A stretch of DNA of 64,000 nt from Planktothrix tepida PCC 9214 (GCF_900009145.1 NZ_LN889813.1:700972-764971), one strand, 5' to 3'; positions 27,571 through 37,296 are shown, numbered from the stretch's first letter. A program made the numbers and translations. The notes: generated by a model from the letters alone, not told the origin.

Positions 27571-28881
27571 TTATAGTTGCCCATTTTCCACAATATATTC
27601 TGCTATTTTATGGACTGAGGTGCTAATTTGAGGAACGTTAGCTGTGTTATTATCAATTGCAGTAATAATATATTTTTCCCCATTAATTTGAGCCGCAACG
27701 GTTGTGCCAATAACCCTAGAATTTTGACCCGTTTTTTCTCCTAACCATTGAGTTTTCGGTAATCCTTGCAAACCCGCATAACCAATCACCCGATCATATT
27801 GACGATTTAACGCATCAATTAAGACTTGAGAAGAGGGATGTTCATAATTATAAATCTGTACCATCATTTCTGTTAGTTCATTACTGGTTAATCGATTTCG
27901 TCCTGTTCCGGGTCGCCAAGGCATAATATGATCTCCCATCAATTTAAAATTAACTTTTGTGAATTTATAGCCTTGGGATTCTAAAAATTTATTAATATAA
28001 TCTGAACCTAAATAATCAATTAATTGGTTGGTTGCAATATTACTACTGTGATCAATCATCACTCCCATTAACTCTTTTAAAGAGTAAGATTGACGAGCTT
28101 GAATCGATGAAGCATCCTCGGTAAAGTTTCCTCTCTCTACGAGAACTTTTTGATCTAAACTAATTTTTTCTTCGGCTGTTTTATGTAAAAGAGCGATGGC
28201 AACGGGAACTTTAATTAAACTAGCGGGACTCGCTGGGGGTTCATTTCCCCGTAAATTAACACAGTCTCGTTTTAAGGTACAAACCGTAAGCATTGCTTGA
28301 CGAGTTAACCCACTTTCTTGACGAATTTGTTCTAATATTTTTGCCCGTGCATCTAATAATTCATCGGTAATTTCAGATAAGCTAGATTTGTATTCTTTAA
28401 TTTTATTAGAGGTTTGGCGGGCTAATAAAGAATAGGGGGGAATTTCCTGTAAATTATTAATTGCTTTTTCCCATAGATCTTGTACTTGTTTTCGCTGTTG
28501 GGGAGAAGGATCATTAGGATTAGCAACTTTTTGAGCTTGGGTTGCTAAACGAATCGCTTGTTTCCAACTATCTTCAGCCCGTTCTTCCACTAAAATTTGA
28601 ACTTCAACGGTTTTTAATTTCTGTAATAATATTTCATTCGGTTCAAATTCCAGAGGGTCAGCAAATAAAGAATTAAAAAAGTTGGGTTCAGGTTGATCTT
28701 TAGGAGGGGTTTCTAACTCGTGAATTAAGCGATCTCGTAATACAATTAATTCTTTTAAGGAACGAGCTCCATACAATTCTGAAGCGGTTCCGAATGAAGG
28801 AAGTGCTTGAGTCAGTCCCAGACCCACAATCAGTGCCATACTACCTGTTACTGTTATAGCCCAACGCCAGACTTGACGCAT
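27571..28881 (-). CDS. Class A beta-lactamase-fold serine hydrolase
   Basis: Secreted or membrane-anchored protein of 436 residues. I start at ATG 28881, preceded by GAGGAG at seven bases, rather than at the TTG 21 bases upstream. A hydrophobic segment (WAITVTGSMALIVGLGL) serves as signal or anchor. A helical region of about 170 residues comes first. The hydrolase domain follows: SLIK (SxxK) near 219, SSN (SxN) about 55 residues later, and EKTG (KTG) near 385. The family includes beta-lactamases and PBP-like peptidases; the glutamate of the omega loop is not obvious. Probably acts on peptidoglycan or peptides; substrate unknown. Confidence 0.82.
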   Translation of the reverse strand: MRQVWRWAITVTGSMALIVGLGLTQALPSFGTASELYGARSLKELIVLRDRLIHELETPPKDQPEPNFFNSLFADPLEFEPNEILLQKLKTVEVQILVEERAEDSWKQAIRLATQAQKVANPNDPSPQQRKQVQDLWEKAINNLQEIPPYSLLARQTSNKIKEYKSSLSEITDELLDARAKILEQIRQESGLTRQAMLTVCTLKRDCVNLRGNEPPASPASLIKVPVAIALLHKTAEEKISLDQKVLVERGNFTEDASSIQARQSYSLKELMGVMIDHSSNIATNQLIDYLGSDYINKFLESQGYKFTKVNFKLMGDHIMPWRPGTGRNRLTSNELTEMMVQIYNYEHPSSQVLIDALNRQYDRVIGYAGLQGLPKTQWLGEKTGQNSRVIGTTVAAQINGEKYIITAIDNNTANVPQISTSVHKIAEYIVENGQL

Positions 28882-29083
28882 TCTTAAACTCCTCACACAC
28901 AAGCTTCATCGGTTTATAGACACAGATAACATCTTTCCTCAGCAAAGACATCTCTTTGCTCAGTTTCTTAAACAGATGAGATCCGAAATCAGATTACCAT
29001 GATCTCTATCAAAATTAAATCATTACAGCCATGAGTTAAATTAGTTGAAAACATCCTTACAGAAATCCACAAAAGCTTAAATC

Positions 29084-29607
29084 ATGGTCAATACTCAACT
29101 TCCTAATGGCCCCCGAACCCACCCCTGGCTACAAACCTTACAATGGATGAAAGATCCATTAGGTTTCATGGATAAATATACTCAACAATATGGGGATATG
29201 TTTACTGTTAGAATTGGCCCGGTATTTAAACCCCAAGTGTTTATTAGTAATCCCCAAGCGATTCAACAAATTTTAACCACTGACCCTCAACAATTAGATT
29301 CTGGCGCAGAAGCAGGTATTCAAGTTCCCTTAGCTGGCCCACAATCACTGTTATCTTTAGCGGGAAAACCCCACCAACGACAACGAAAATTATTAATTCC
29401 GCCGTTTCATGGAGAACGGAGAAGTTAGTTTTAGCTACAATTTTAAGCCAATGGCAATTAGAATTAACAACAAATGAGCCTGTAAAACCGGAACGACGGG
29501 GAGCTTTATTAGGAATATCAGATTCATTTAAAATGTTAGTAAAAGAAAAGAGATCCCTATCTGAAACTTCACCCCAAAATTCTAATCCTGTTGGCTCTAG
29601 TTTATAG
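29084..29607 (+). pseudogene. Cytochrome P450 with large internal deletion
   Basis: Residues 1-113 read as a typical cyanobacterial P450 start: PNGPRTHPWLQTLQWMKDPL, then YGDMFTVRIGPVF, QLDSGAEAG and GKPHQRQRKLLIPPFHGER. Directly after HGER the frame shifts and reads KLVLATILSQWQLELTTNEP followed by VKPERRGALL, the very C-terminus of a P450. About 280 residues including the I-helix, ExxR and the haem-binding Cys are gone. The second part then runs into a stop at 29605. The product cannot bind haem. Confidence 0.85.
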
Positions 29608-29760
29608 CAGTTTTGGAATTTTTTTAATGATAAATTGGGCGCGGGTTTGTCAAGATTAAATTATACTGAATTTTTTCTCTAATCCGCTTTCTATTTATTG
29701 TTAGACTTAAGGGATCTATTACATCTTAGAAAAATTTTAATCTCATTAAATTAAAAAGTA

Positions 29761-30327
29761 ATGTTAAATCAAACCAAACCAGAATTAAGACGTTTACTGA
29801 TTAAACAACGTCGTTCGCTGTCAACAGAAGACTGGAAAGAAAAAAGTGAAAACTTGTGCCAAAATTTAAAACAGCACTCACTTTTTCAACAATCCAAAAC
29901 TATTTTATCTTATTTCAGTTTTCGTCAAGAACCCGATTTAAGTTTATTATGGAGTAACACCCCTAAAACCTGGGGATTTCCCCGTTGTTTTGAACAATCT
30001 TTAACGTGGCATTGTTGGCAACCCGGAGATACTTATGAGATGAATCGTTATGGTATTCTTGAACCTCATATTAACTTACCGAAACTCAAACCCGGTGAAG
30101 TTGACTTAATCTTAGTTCCATCCGTTGCTTGTGATGCTCAAGGATATCGGTTAGGATACGGAGGCGGATTTTATGACCGAATGTTGAGTTTACCCGAATG
30201 GAATTCTATTCCCACGGTTGGAATTATTTTTGATTCTGCTTATCTTCCTCAATTACCAATTGATTCTTGGGATCAACCGTTAAATGCAGTTTGTACAGAA
30301 TCTAATTTTTTTGATTTAAGAGTTTAA
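29761..30327 (+). CDS. 5-formyltetrahydrofolate cyclo-ligase
   Basis: Cytoplasmic enzyme of 188 residues that converts 5-formyl-THF to 5,10-methenyl-THF with ATP. Family motifs: RRLLIKQRRSLS at the start, FPRCFEQ, DLILVPSVACDAQGYRLGYG and GGGFYDRML near residue 140, the nucleotide-binding signature. Length is normal. It is followed after a single base by an ABC permease start codon, so they are probably cotranscribed. One-carbon metabolism is also served by glyA at 38.6-39.9 kb, but they are not linked. Confidence 0.93.
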   Translation: MLNQTKPELRRLLIKQRRSLSTEDWKEKSENLCQNLKQHSLFQQSKTILSYFSFRQEPDLSLLWSNTPKTWGFPRCFEQSLTWHCWQPGDTYEMNRYGILEPHINLPKLKPGEVDLILVPSVACDAQGYRLGYGGGFYDRMLSLPEWNSIPTVGIIFDSAYLPQLPIDSWDQPLNAVCTESNFFDLRV

Positions 30328-30328
30328 A

Positions 30329-31183
30329 ATGATTGATCAATTGCCTAAATTTAACCTCAATAATAAAACCCTAAAAACAGTTATTATTTATATTATTTTG
30401 GGAATAATTGCTGTCTTAATGTTATTTCCTTTGGTGTGGTTAGTGAGTACCGCGTTTAAATCTCCCAGTGAGAATATCTTTCAATTTTCCCCGCAATTAA
30501 TCCCCAGTCAACCGACGTTTCAGAATTTTATTACCGTCTGGGAAGCGAATCCTTTTGGCCGATATTTATTGAATAGTCTAATTGTGGCCACCTTAACAGT
30601 GAGTTTAAATTTATTGTTTTGTTCCTTAGCAGCTTATCCCTTAGCCAGATTAAACTTTAAAGGTAGAGATGGAATTTTTACGGCTATTATTGCCACAATT
30701 ATGATTCCCTTTCAAATTGTGATGATTCCGTTATATGTGTTAACGGTGCAGTTAGAATTAAGGAATACTTATTTAGGAATTATTTTCCCCAGTATTGCTT
30801 CTGCCTTTGGAATTTTTCTCTTAAGACAAGCGTTTCAAAGCGTCCCCAAAGAACTAGAAGAAGCCGCTAGAATTGATGGTTGTTCAGAATTAGGGATTTG
30901 GTGGAATGTGATGATTCCCGCCGTTAAACCTGCTTTAATTACGTTAGCAATTTTTGTATTTATTGGGTCTTGGAGTGACTTCCTCTGGCCGTTATTAATA
31001 TTAGATCAACCCGATTATTATACCATGCCTTTAGGAGTAGCAACTTTAGCCGGAACATTTTCCTTAGACTGGCGATTAATTGCGGCGGGTTCGGTCATTT
31101 CCATTGCACCTGTTTTGCTATTATTTTTAATTTTACAACGCTATATTGTGCCAACAGATGCGGGGTCAGGGGTAAAAGGCTAA
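30329..31183 (+). CDS. Carbohydrate ABC transporter permease (MalG type)
   Basis: Inner-membrane permease of 284 residues with six helices. The EAA loop reads ELEEAARIDGCSELGIWWNV followed by MIPAVKPAL, which docks the ATPase. The beginning (IIYIILGIIAVLMLFPLVWL then STAFKSP) is typical of MalG/UgpE-type sugar importers. The partner MalF-like permease, binding protein and ATPase are not in this window, so it is an orphan, as is common in cyanobacteria. ATG begins one base after the TAA of the cyclo-ligase gene, pointing to translational coupling. Confidence 0.9.
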   Translation: MIDQLPKFNLNNKTLKTVIIYIILGIIAVLMLFPLVWLVSTAFKSPSENIFQFSPQLIPSQPTFQNFITVWEANPFGRYLLNSLIVATLTVSLNLLFCSLAAYPLARLNFKGRDGIFTAIIATIMIPFQIVMIPLYVLTVQLELRNTYLGIIFPSIASAFGIFLLRQAFQSVPKELEEAARIDGCSELGIWWNVMIPAVKPALITLAIFVFIGSWSDFLWPLLILDQPDYYTMPLGVATLAGTFSLDWRLIAAGSVISIAPVLLLFLILQRYIVPTDAGSGVKG

Positions 31184-31193
31184 TTAATATTTA

Positions 31194-33689
31194 TTAGCGA
31201 CAAGTTAACGCCGCTTTAGGATAAGCAATGCGTTTGTGATTCACTTGTTCCCAAACCCGGACAAAAACCTCGGCGATTTTACTCATTTCTTCTCGCGTTA
31301 AACCCGAATCTATTAATTGATTATCTTGCCATCGAGCTTTTAAAATTTTATTCACCATATTTAACGCTTCTTCATGGCTGGCATCTTTAAGCGATCGCAA
31401 GGCAGCCTCACAAGAATCTGCTAACATGACAATACCCGTTTCCCTTGATTGGGGAATGGGCCCATCATAGCGAAAATCCGTTTCATTCACGACTAACTGA
31501 GGATTTTCTTTCGCTTGTTGTTGCGCTTGATAATAAAAATAAGCAATCTGCATATTGCCTTGATGTTCAGGAATAAACGCTTGAATTGCTTTGGGTAAAC
31601 GATATTTTTTCGCCATTACTAACCCTTCGCTGACGTGTTTTTTAATAATTCTGGTACTTTCCCAAGGGTCATTAATCGTATCATGTTTATTAGGCCCCCC
31701 CATTTGATTTTCTATAAATCCTAACGGGTCGTGCATTTTTCCAATATCATGATAAAGGGTTCCGGTTCTGACTAATTCCACATTACAGCCTAATTCTTGT
31801 GCTGCTGCTTCTGCTAAATTAGCCACAAACATTGTATGTTGAAAAGTGCCTGGTGCTTCCATAGCTAATCGTTTTAATAACGGTCGATTGGGGTTCGCTA
31901 ATTCGGCTAATCGAATCGGAGTAATTAAATCAAATAAATGTTCTAAATAGGGACTCAAACCCAAGGCGACAATACTCCAAGCAATCCCTTCTAATACTTG
32001 TAACCCCACAATTTTAAGCAACACATACCAAATTGATCCCGCCGTTGCACTTGCCATTAAATTTAGAATTAAATACACTGCACCTTGAGCCGCGCCAACT
32101 CCTAATCCCAATAACGCTAACTCTTCTCGACAGCGAGATTGTCCCGCTAACAAACTGCCCACCAGTCCCCCCGCCGCACTCGCTAATAAATGGACGTTAT
32201 CAATTTCCATCCCAATCGGTAACAAAATTGAAAGCAAACCCACCACTGTAGCACCCACAGCAGACCCATAAAAACTACCCACTAATAACCCCACTGCGGG
32301 TAAATTAATCAGGGGTAATTTTAATAAAATAATAATCGGCGTACTTAACGTTAGCAATAATAATAGCAACCGATCTCGACGACGTAAACCTCGATGAAAT
32401 TTCCATTCAACGACTAAAACCACTCCAACTCCAGCACTCACTAATCCCACAAGACTCATTAATCCTTTGGAGTTAATTCCCCGTTCACTTAAACCAAAAT
32501 AATCCAGGAGAACAAAATCCTGTTGAGTAATTTTTTCCCCTTTAAAAACAATGATCTCTCCTTTATTAATATTCACCATCACAGGTTCAATTTGTTGGGC
32601 AACTAACTCCGCTCGATGACGAGTTGCTAGAGGATCTTTAACCAAATTTGCTTTTAAAACTTCAGTAAATAAATGGGTAGCAAACAATTGACTGTCTGAA
32701 GGAATCGTATTTTTGACTTGAATCTCAATCGCTTGTCTAAGAATTTCATCGGGTAAGCCGGGAGCGATGCCTTGAGCCAACATTTCCTGACTAATTTGAT
32801 TAATTCCTTTTTGAGTTTGCAACCAAGTTGTATGAGGCCATTCAAAAAAAGATTCCGTGTAGAAAATTTCTTGCTCAATAGACCCTTCTTGAGAAAACGC
32901 ATTTAAAGCTTTCGCATAACGCCAACGAGCTTGCGTGATGTCAGAGACCAATTGCGAAAATTCAACGGGAGTCGTTCGACGACGATAGGATTTTAATTGG
33001 ATTAAGCTTTGTTGGCGAATCGCCTCTAAAGTTGCTTGTTGCCAATCTGCAAATTTTGTAGCCGTCTTTTTATTAGGACTTTTACGTTGAATTGTCGAAG
33101 GAATTTGCACACTCACTTGTTCAACTTGAGCCAATAAATCCTGCCATTCCCGTTCTGGACAGTGCCTTAAATAACGTTGAACTTCAGTCGATAAAATCCC
33201 TTTATCCACAAAAGGAAAGGGTTGCGAAATCTTGCGGATATAGGTTCCCTGTTCCAATACCTTGTGAATCCTTTGATGAATCTCTTGATTAACAGATAGG
33301 TCAATCACTAATACGGGAATAGCACCAATTTCTGCGGCTTTGCGCTTCTCATCGGTTGTTTTAAGATCGGGAACACTGGCGTCCCACGGTGCCTTAATCG
33401 TTTCCGGTGCAACCCGACCCACATCGAGTTTCGGTTGGTTGTAAAACCGTACTCCCATAACACTGGTTAAGGAAACAACGGCTACGAGAAAAAAGGTGGG
33501 ACTACTCATGGAACCAGGACTTTTGTTAATGTTTCTGCGTTGGTATCGAGGCCACGAGGGAGTCCTATCACTGGAGAGGGAAGTGGGTATTTTTGTTTGG
33601 GAAGGCTTGGCACAAGGCAAGGGGGGATGAGCGCGGCTACAAAGCCGTTCAATCTGTTGCGTCAGAGCATGGAGCGTATTCATCTGCAT
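31194..33689 (-). CDS. PgpH-type 7TM-HD phosphodiesterase
   Basis: Membrane protein of 831 residues with 7TMR-HDED extracellular domain (about 90-400), seven helices (about 410-600) and a cytoplasmic HD domain. The HD signature is TGTLYHDIGKMHDP, preceded by EAPGTFQHTMFVANLAEAAA and followed by ISEHQGN-like PEHQGNMQIAYFYYQAQ. This architecture is that of PgpH, which hydrolyses cyclic-di-AMP in Listeria and has been shown in cyanobacteria; here it probably sets c-di-AMP levels, linked to osmotic and potassium control. A first hydrophobic segment follows SPGSMSS near residue 60. Its plus-strand neighbour ends 10 bases away, convergent. Confidence 0.9.
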   Translation of the reverse strand: MQMNTLHALTQQIERLCSRAHPPLPCAKPSQTKIPTSLSSDRTPSWPRYQRRNINKSPGSMSSPTFFLVAVVSLTSVMGVRFYNQPKLDVGRVAPETIKAPWDASVPDLKTTDEKRKAAEIGAIPVLVIDLSVNQEIHQRIHKVLEQGTYIRKISQPFPFVDKGILSTEVQRYLRHCPEREWQDLLAQVEQVSVQIPSTIQRKSPNKKTATKFADWQQATLEAIRQQSLIQLKSYRRRTTPVEFSQLVSDITQARWRYAKALNAFSQEGSIEQEIFYTESFFEWPHTTWLQTQKGINQISQEMLAQGIAPGLPDEILRQAIEIQVKNTIPSDSQLFATHLFTEVLKANLVKDPLATRHRAELVAQQIEPVMVNINKGEIIVFKGEKITQQDFVLLDYFGLSERGINSKGLMSLVGLVSAGVGVVLVVEWKFHRGLRRRDRLLLLLLTLSTPIIILLKLPLINLPAVGLLVGSFYGSAVGATVVGLLSILLPIGMEIDNVHLLASAAGGLVGSLLAGQSRCREELALLGLGVGAAQGAVYLILNLMASATAGSIWYVLLKIVGLQVLEGIAWSIVALGLSPYLEHLFDLITPIRLAELANPNRPLLKRLAMEAPGTFQHTMFVANLAEAAAQELGCNVELVRTGTLYHDIGKMHDPLGFIENQMGGPNKHDTINDPWESTRIIKKHVSEGLVMAKKYRLPKAIQAFIPEHQGNMQIAYFYYQAQQQAKENPQLVVNETDFRYDGPIPQSRETGIVMLADSCEAALRSLKDASHEEALNMVNKILKARWQDNQLIDSGLTREEMSKIAEVFVRVWEQVNHKRIAYPKAALTCR

Positions 33690-33808
33690 TGAAGCTAGAT
33701 CAAGGGTTTAGCAGCCGTGTCATCTTCATTCTATAGTATTGCTTGAAATTTTTAAGGAACGCTTATCGTTAGGCGGTTTCAGCACCGATCTCTCCGGCTG
33801 AACATAAT

Positions 33809-34879
33809 TTATCCTTGTATTCTCATTTGGGTTGGGGTGGCAACGGCTGATTGTGCGAAAGTCTTACAAGCGGGATGAGAAGGAATGGGATGATACACCC
33901 CTGACCAAACCGCGAATAAGTGATGAGCTAACTGTAGCAATTCAGTCTCATAATTGTTGAATTCTACAGAATTATTTTCAATCTTTGGGTCAGTTTGGGA
34001 AAATAACGGTTTCTCTGAAAATGCTAAACGCCATCGGGTAGGAATTCCCATTAAGCCTTGATAGGCACCGGATAAGGCTCCACTTAGGGTCACAGTGAGT
34101 TCGGGGTGATATCCTGTTTGTAGCGATCGCAAAACCGTTAAAGAATAATCTTCGGGAGTGGTCAGAAAACAATAGAGGCTCAAAGCTAAAGCGATCCAGT
34201 TTTCAGAATCGAAGGTAGCAGAACTAGCTTTTGCCGCTTGAGTCAATTGACGAACTGCCGTTTCTAAACTAGCTCTGTGTTCCAATAAAGTTTGAACCTG
34301 TTCTAATTTAGCCGTTAAAGCTGTTTTTGGCTGTAATCGGGGTAAAAGGTTAGGAATCAGCCGATGAAGGTCTGGGTGGGGTGTGAGCATCTGGGCGATC
34401 ACTGTGGCCATCAGTCCTATCCCATCCTGAATTTCAGCCACCCCTTCTAATTCCTTCCAGTCTAAGGGTTGTAACGCCCTCAAATTGTCATGAAAGAACA
34501 ACCCTAGGGGTAAGCCGACTAAAGCTACTTCACTAGCAGACTTAAACAAAGGTTTGGTTTGGGTTTGTACCCTTTTGCCATAATCAACCGCATCGAAGCC
34601 TTGATATTGAATTAAGCTTTGGGTGAGTTGGGAAATTAATCTTCCTGCATTCCCAGATGAACGAGGAGATAGCGCCCCAGACAGAGGTTTTTGAAGATGT
34701 CCAACTTCTGTTTTGAGCAGAGATATCATCGGTTGTAGAGATGGATCATCCTCAAGTTCCATCGCTGGTTTACCCGGTGAAACGGAGCCATAGGTTAACC
34801 AACATTGACCTAATTCATAAGCGAGGACTCCTCCGAGAATCGCCCCCTGAAATTGGCTGCATAATGAATCTTTCTTCAT
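33809..34879 (-). CDS. Degenerate ADP-ribosylglycohydrolase-fold protein
   Basis: Protein of 356 residues with the overall helical pattern of ADP-ribosylglycohydrolases (DraG/ARH): FQGAILGGVLAYELGQCWL at the start and SLQTGYHPELTVTLSGALSG then AYQGLMGIPTRW near the end. In active enzymes the first region reads GDALG and the second GGDTDT, whose Asp residues bind two magnesium ions. Both are replaced here (VLAYELG; TGYHPEL), so hydrolase activity is unlikely. Its start lies 12 bases from the aroQ stop on the same strand, so it is probably in the aroQ operon. Binding or regulatory function is possible. Confidence 0.65.
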   Translation of the reverse strand: MKKDSLCSQFQGAILGGVLAYELGQCWLTYGSVSPGKPAMELEDDPSLQPMISLLKTEVGHLQKPLSGALSPRSSGNAGRLISQLTQSLIQYQGFDAVDYGKRVQTQTKPLFKSASEVALVGLPLGLFFHDNLRALQPLDWKELEGVAEIQDGIGLMATVIAQMLTPHPDLHRLIPNLLPRLQPKTALTAKLEQVQTLLEHRASLETAVRQLTQAAKASSATFDSENWIALALSLYCFLTTPEDYSLTVLRSLQTGYHPELTVTLSGALSGAYQGLMGIPTRWRLAFSEKPLFSQTDPKIENNSVEFNNYETELLQLAHHLFAVWSGVYHPIPSHPACKTFAQSAVATPTQMRIQG

Positions 34880-34890
34880 GGAACCGATTC

Positions 34891-35337
34891 TCAGGCTTTT
34901 TGCCCCTTCAAATGATGAACTAAAGCCTGTAGTCCCAGACGGTAACTTTCTGCGCCAAATCCACTAATTTGCCCAATCGCCACTGATGAGATAAAAGAAT
35001 GATGCCGGAACGCTTCTCGACGATAAATATTGCTCAGATGTACCTCAACGGTCGGAATTCCCACCCCTGAAATCGCATCTCGAATGGCAATGCTTGTGTG
35101 AGTATACGCTCCAGCATTAATTAATAAACCTTGGTGTTGCCCGAATGCGGAGTGTATTGCATCCACCAAAGCTCCTTCGTGGTTAGACTGAAGCATCGAA
35201 AGTTGAACCTCAAGCAACTGTGCTTCCTGCTCCAACATTCGATTAATTCCGTCTAACGTTGTTTTCCCGTAGATTTCGGGTTCGCGCTGACCCAACAAAT
35301 TCAAATTAGGGCCATGCAGTACCAAAAGACTTAGCAA
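34891..35337 (-). CDS. aroQ: Type II 3-dehydroquinate dehydratase
   Basis: Shikimate pathway enzyme converting 3-dehydroquinate to 3-dehydroshikimate. Family motifs: [20 protein letters not shown] (with the catalytic Tyr), [29 protein letters not shown] and [18 protein letters not shown] with the catalytic His. A longer frame opens at ATG 35394 but it overlaps the upstream 45-residue gene; family members begin only a few residues before LVLHGPN. I therefore prefer TTG at 35337 (148 residues). Downstream is the ARH-like gene. Confidence 0.92.
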   Translation of the reverse strand: MLSLLVLHGPNLNLLGQREPEIYGKTTLDGINRMLEQEAQLLEVQLSMLQSNHEGALVDAIHSAFGQHQGLLINAGAYTHTSIAIRDAISGVGIPTVEVHLSNIYRREAFRHHSFISSVAIGQISGFGAESYRLGLQALVHHLKGQKA

Positions 35338-35371
35338 CGGAGTAACCTGATAAAATGTTAAATCAACTAAA

Positions 35372-35509
35372 CTACCTTCGACGAAGGGGTTCATCTACTG
35401 GTACAGGAATCGGCTCCGCTTCCGGTTGAGCCGCAGGGCCTAATAAGGCATCAATTAGCTCACGCGCCCATTCTTTTAGTTTTTCCAGTATTCTCTCAAT
35501 GTATTCCAT
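35372..35509 (-). CDS. Small conserved-looking protein upstream of aroQ
   Basis: Frame of 45 residues reading [20 protein letters not shown] then [13 protein letters not shown] and [12 protein letters not shown]. An amphipathic helix with Lys/Glu heptads, a Pro/Glu stretch and a terminal Arg cluster. I recall similar short proteins ahead of aroQ in other cyanobacteria, but cannot verify this. It ends 34 bases before the TTG start of aroQ. Function unknown; the shape suggests a peptide that binds a membrane or protein surface. Confidence 0.6.
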   Translation of the reverse strand: MEYIERILEKLKEWARELIDALLGPAAQPEAEPIPVPVDEPLRRR

Positions 35510-36048
35510 TGAACAAATGGCTCCTCGTTGTAAACTGGCTACGCAACTTGACCGCAGGTTTAAAATTAACCGAAGTTTAAGCCAAGCTAGGCATATAGCT
35601 CAAAACTCAGCCTTGCTATGGGTTAGCAAGTTTTATACAGAACAGATATCTCTGAGATATTTTTTATTTTATTATGTTACCTCCCGCTCAAAATTCTACA
35701 AAAATTTTGGGAATTTTTAAGCGTTTGCTAACATGACAGTCTTAGAGCAATCTAAGGAATTTAGAGAATTTTACAGCTTAACTCATCTCCTAGAGCAATT
35801 GCATTTAGGATGAATTGAAACAAGGTTTAATGATGATAACCGATGTTATACAGGCTGGCTCAACTAGAATTTGAGATAGGCTGCACTAATTACATCTTAC
35901 CAATTTTTACAAGTTGTGATTAGGTTTTGAATTAAAGTTTACCGCTTTCATCATAACAAATCTTTACAAATTTACGCAAGGGGTTTTCAGAGTTGACGGT
36001 TGATTGTTGATGAGCGGGGGTAGGCGTAGCACGACTTTCCTTTTCTCC
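35510..36048. other. Spacer between cinA and the aroQ unit
   Basis: A 539-base spacer downstream of cinA and upstream of the small aroQ-linked gene. AT-rich, with a scatter of short repeats (AGAGCAAT, TTTACAAA) and a stop-rich plus-strand frame that I do not accept. The promoter for the aroQ unit should be near its right edge of the minus strand (about 35520-35700). No tRNA or terminator identified. Confidence 0.4.
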
Positions 36049-37296
36049 CTAACTCAGATGGCGACGCAGAAGGTCAAGGGCGCTACTGGCACTCCCCCGG
36101 CGTATCCAGTCCCGACCCCGGGTTTGACCGAAACGACATTCCAAACTTTCGACCTGGCCGTTGGGTGTTGCTAAACCGATATACACCAGTCCGACGGGTT
36201 TTGTAGCTGTCCCTCCTCCTGGCCCCGCAATCCCTGTAATACTTAAACCCCAATTCGTCTTTAATAGGGTTTTCACCCCCAAGGCCATTTGTTGGGCGAC
36301 GATGGAACTAACGGCCCCCTGTTGAGTTAAATCATCAAGGTTAACCCCTAGCACAGAGGTTTTCACGGCATTACCATAAGCAATCACACCCCCAAGAAAA
36401 TAGTCAGAACTGCCGGGAATTTGGGTTAGCATTTGTCCTAACCCTCCTCCTGTGCAAGATTCTGCAACACTTAATGTGGCTCGACTTTTTTGTAATAACG
36501 CCCCAACTACTGAAGCTAAGGTATCCTCATGTGCTCCATAACAATCGAGCCCCGCAATTTCTCGCAGTTGGGTTTCAACGGGGGTAATTAATTGTTGAGC
36601 AAGTTCTTGAGACTCTGCCCGGGCAGAAATTCTTAATTTCACCTCTCCATGATTCGCATAGGGGGCAACAGTTGGATTTTTCATCTCTAAAAAAGGCGCA
36701 ACTTTTTCTGCTAAAGTTGATTCTGCTATTCCCCAAAATTTTAACGTTCGACTTTGAATAATTCCTTGACACCAACCGTTATTTTTAAGATAGGGAATTG
36801 CCACATCTCGCCACATTTGATAAAGTTCAGCCGGAACACCGGGAAAGGTTAAAATGGTCAGGTTATCTCCCCTGGGTTTCCAGATAATTCCTGGTGCAGT
36901 TCCCGTTAAATTGGTTAGAATTTCTGCCCCTTCAGGAATTAACGCTTGTTTACGATTACTCGCAGACATTACCCGTCCCCGTTGAGTAAATTTTTGAGTA
37001 ATATCTTCAATAATTTCCGGTTTTTCTATTAATGGAGATCCAAAAAAATCTGCTATTGTTTCTACGGTTAAATCATCGGGAGTTGGCCCCAATCCTCCGG
37101 TAAAAATTAATAATTGAGAGCGTTTAGAGGCAATCTCAATCACTTTTTTCAGACGTTCTGGATTATCTCCCACAACCGTTTGATAATAATGGGGAATTCC
37201 TAATTGAGCTAATTGTTGACCTAAAAATTGAGCATTACTATTGAGAATATCACCCAAAAGCAATTCCGTACCGACACAAATAATTTCAGCAACCAT
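36049..37296 (-). CDS. cinA: CinA family protein (NMN deamidase / competence-damage protein)
   Basis: Cytoplasmic protein of 415 residues with two domains. The amino-terminal MoCF-like domain opens AEIICVGTELLLGDILNSNA and has FTGGLGPTPDDLTVE. The C-terminal CinA domain has VAESCTGGGLGQMLTQIPGS and GIAGPGGGTATKPVGLVYI, the site of NMN amidohydrolase activity. Homologues recycle nicotinamide mononucleotide and in some bacteria are linked to competence with RecA. Length is normal for the two-domain form. It is followed by WecA-like and glyA genes on the same strand, but gaps of 56 and 184 bases make an operon uncertain. Confidence 0.93.
   Translation of the reverse strand: MVAEIICVGTELLLGDILNSNAQFLGQQLAQLGIPHYYQTVVGDNPERLKKVIEIASKRSQLLIFTGGLGPTPDDLTVETIADFFGSPLIEKPEIIEDITQKFTQRGRVMSASNRKQALIPEGAEILTNLTGTAPGIIWKPRGDNLTILTFPGVPAELYQMWRDVAIPYLKNNGWCQGIIQSRTLKFWGIAESTLAEKVAPFLEMKNPTVAPYANHGEVKLRISARAESQELAQQLITPVETQLREIAGLDCYGAHEDTLASVVGALLQKSRATLSVAESCTGGGLGQMLTQIPGSSDYFLGGVIAYGNAVKTSVLGVNLDDLTQQGAVSSIVAQQMALGVKTLLKTNWGLSITGIAGPGGGTATKPVGLVYIGLATPNGQVESLECRFGQTRGRDWIRRGSASSALDLLRRHLS

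Noticed and set aside
35499-35720. 73-codon plus-strand frame near the aroQ unit
   Set aside because: Lies across the leader of the small minus-strand gene, has no start signal and looks random in composition.
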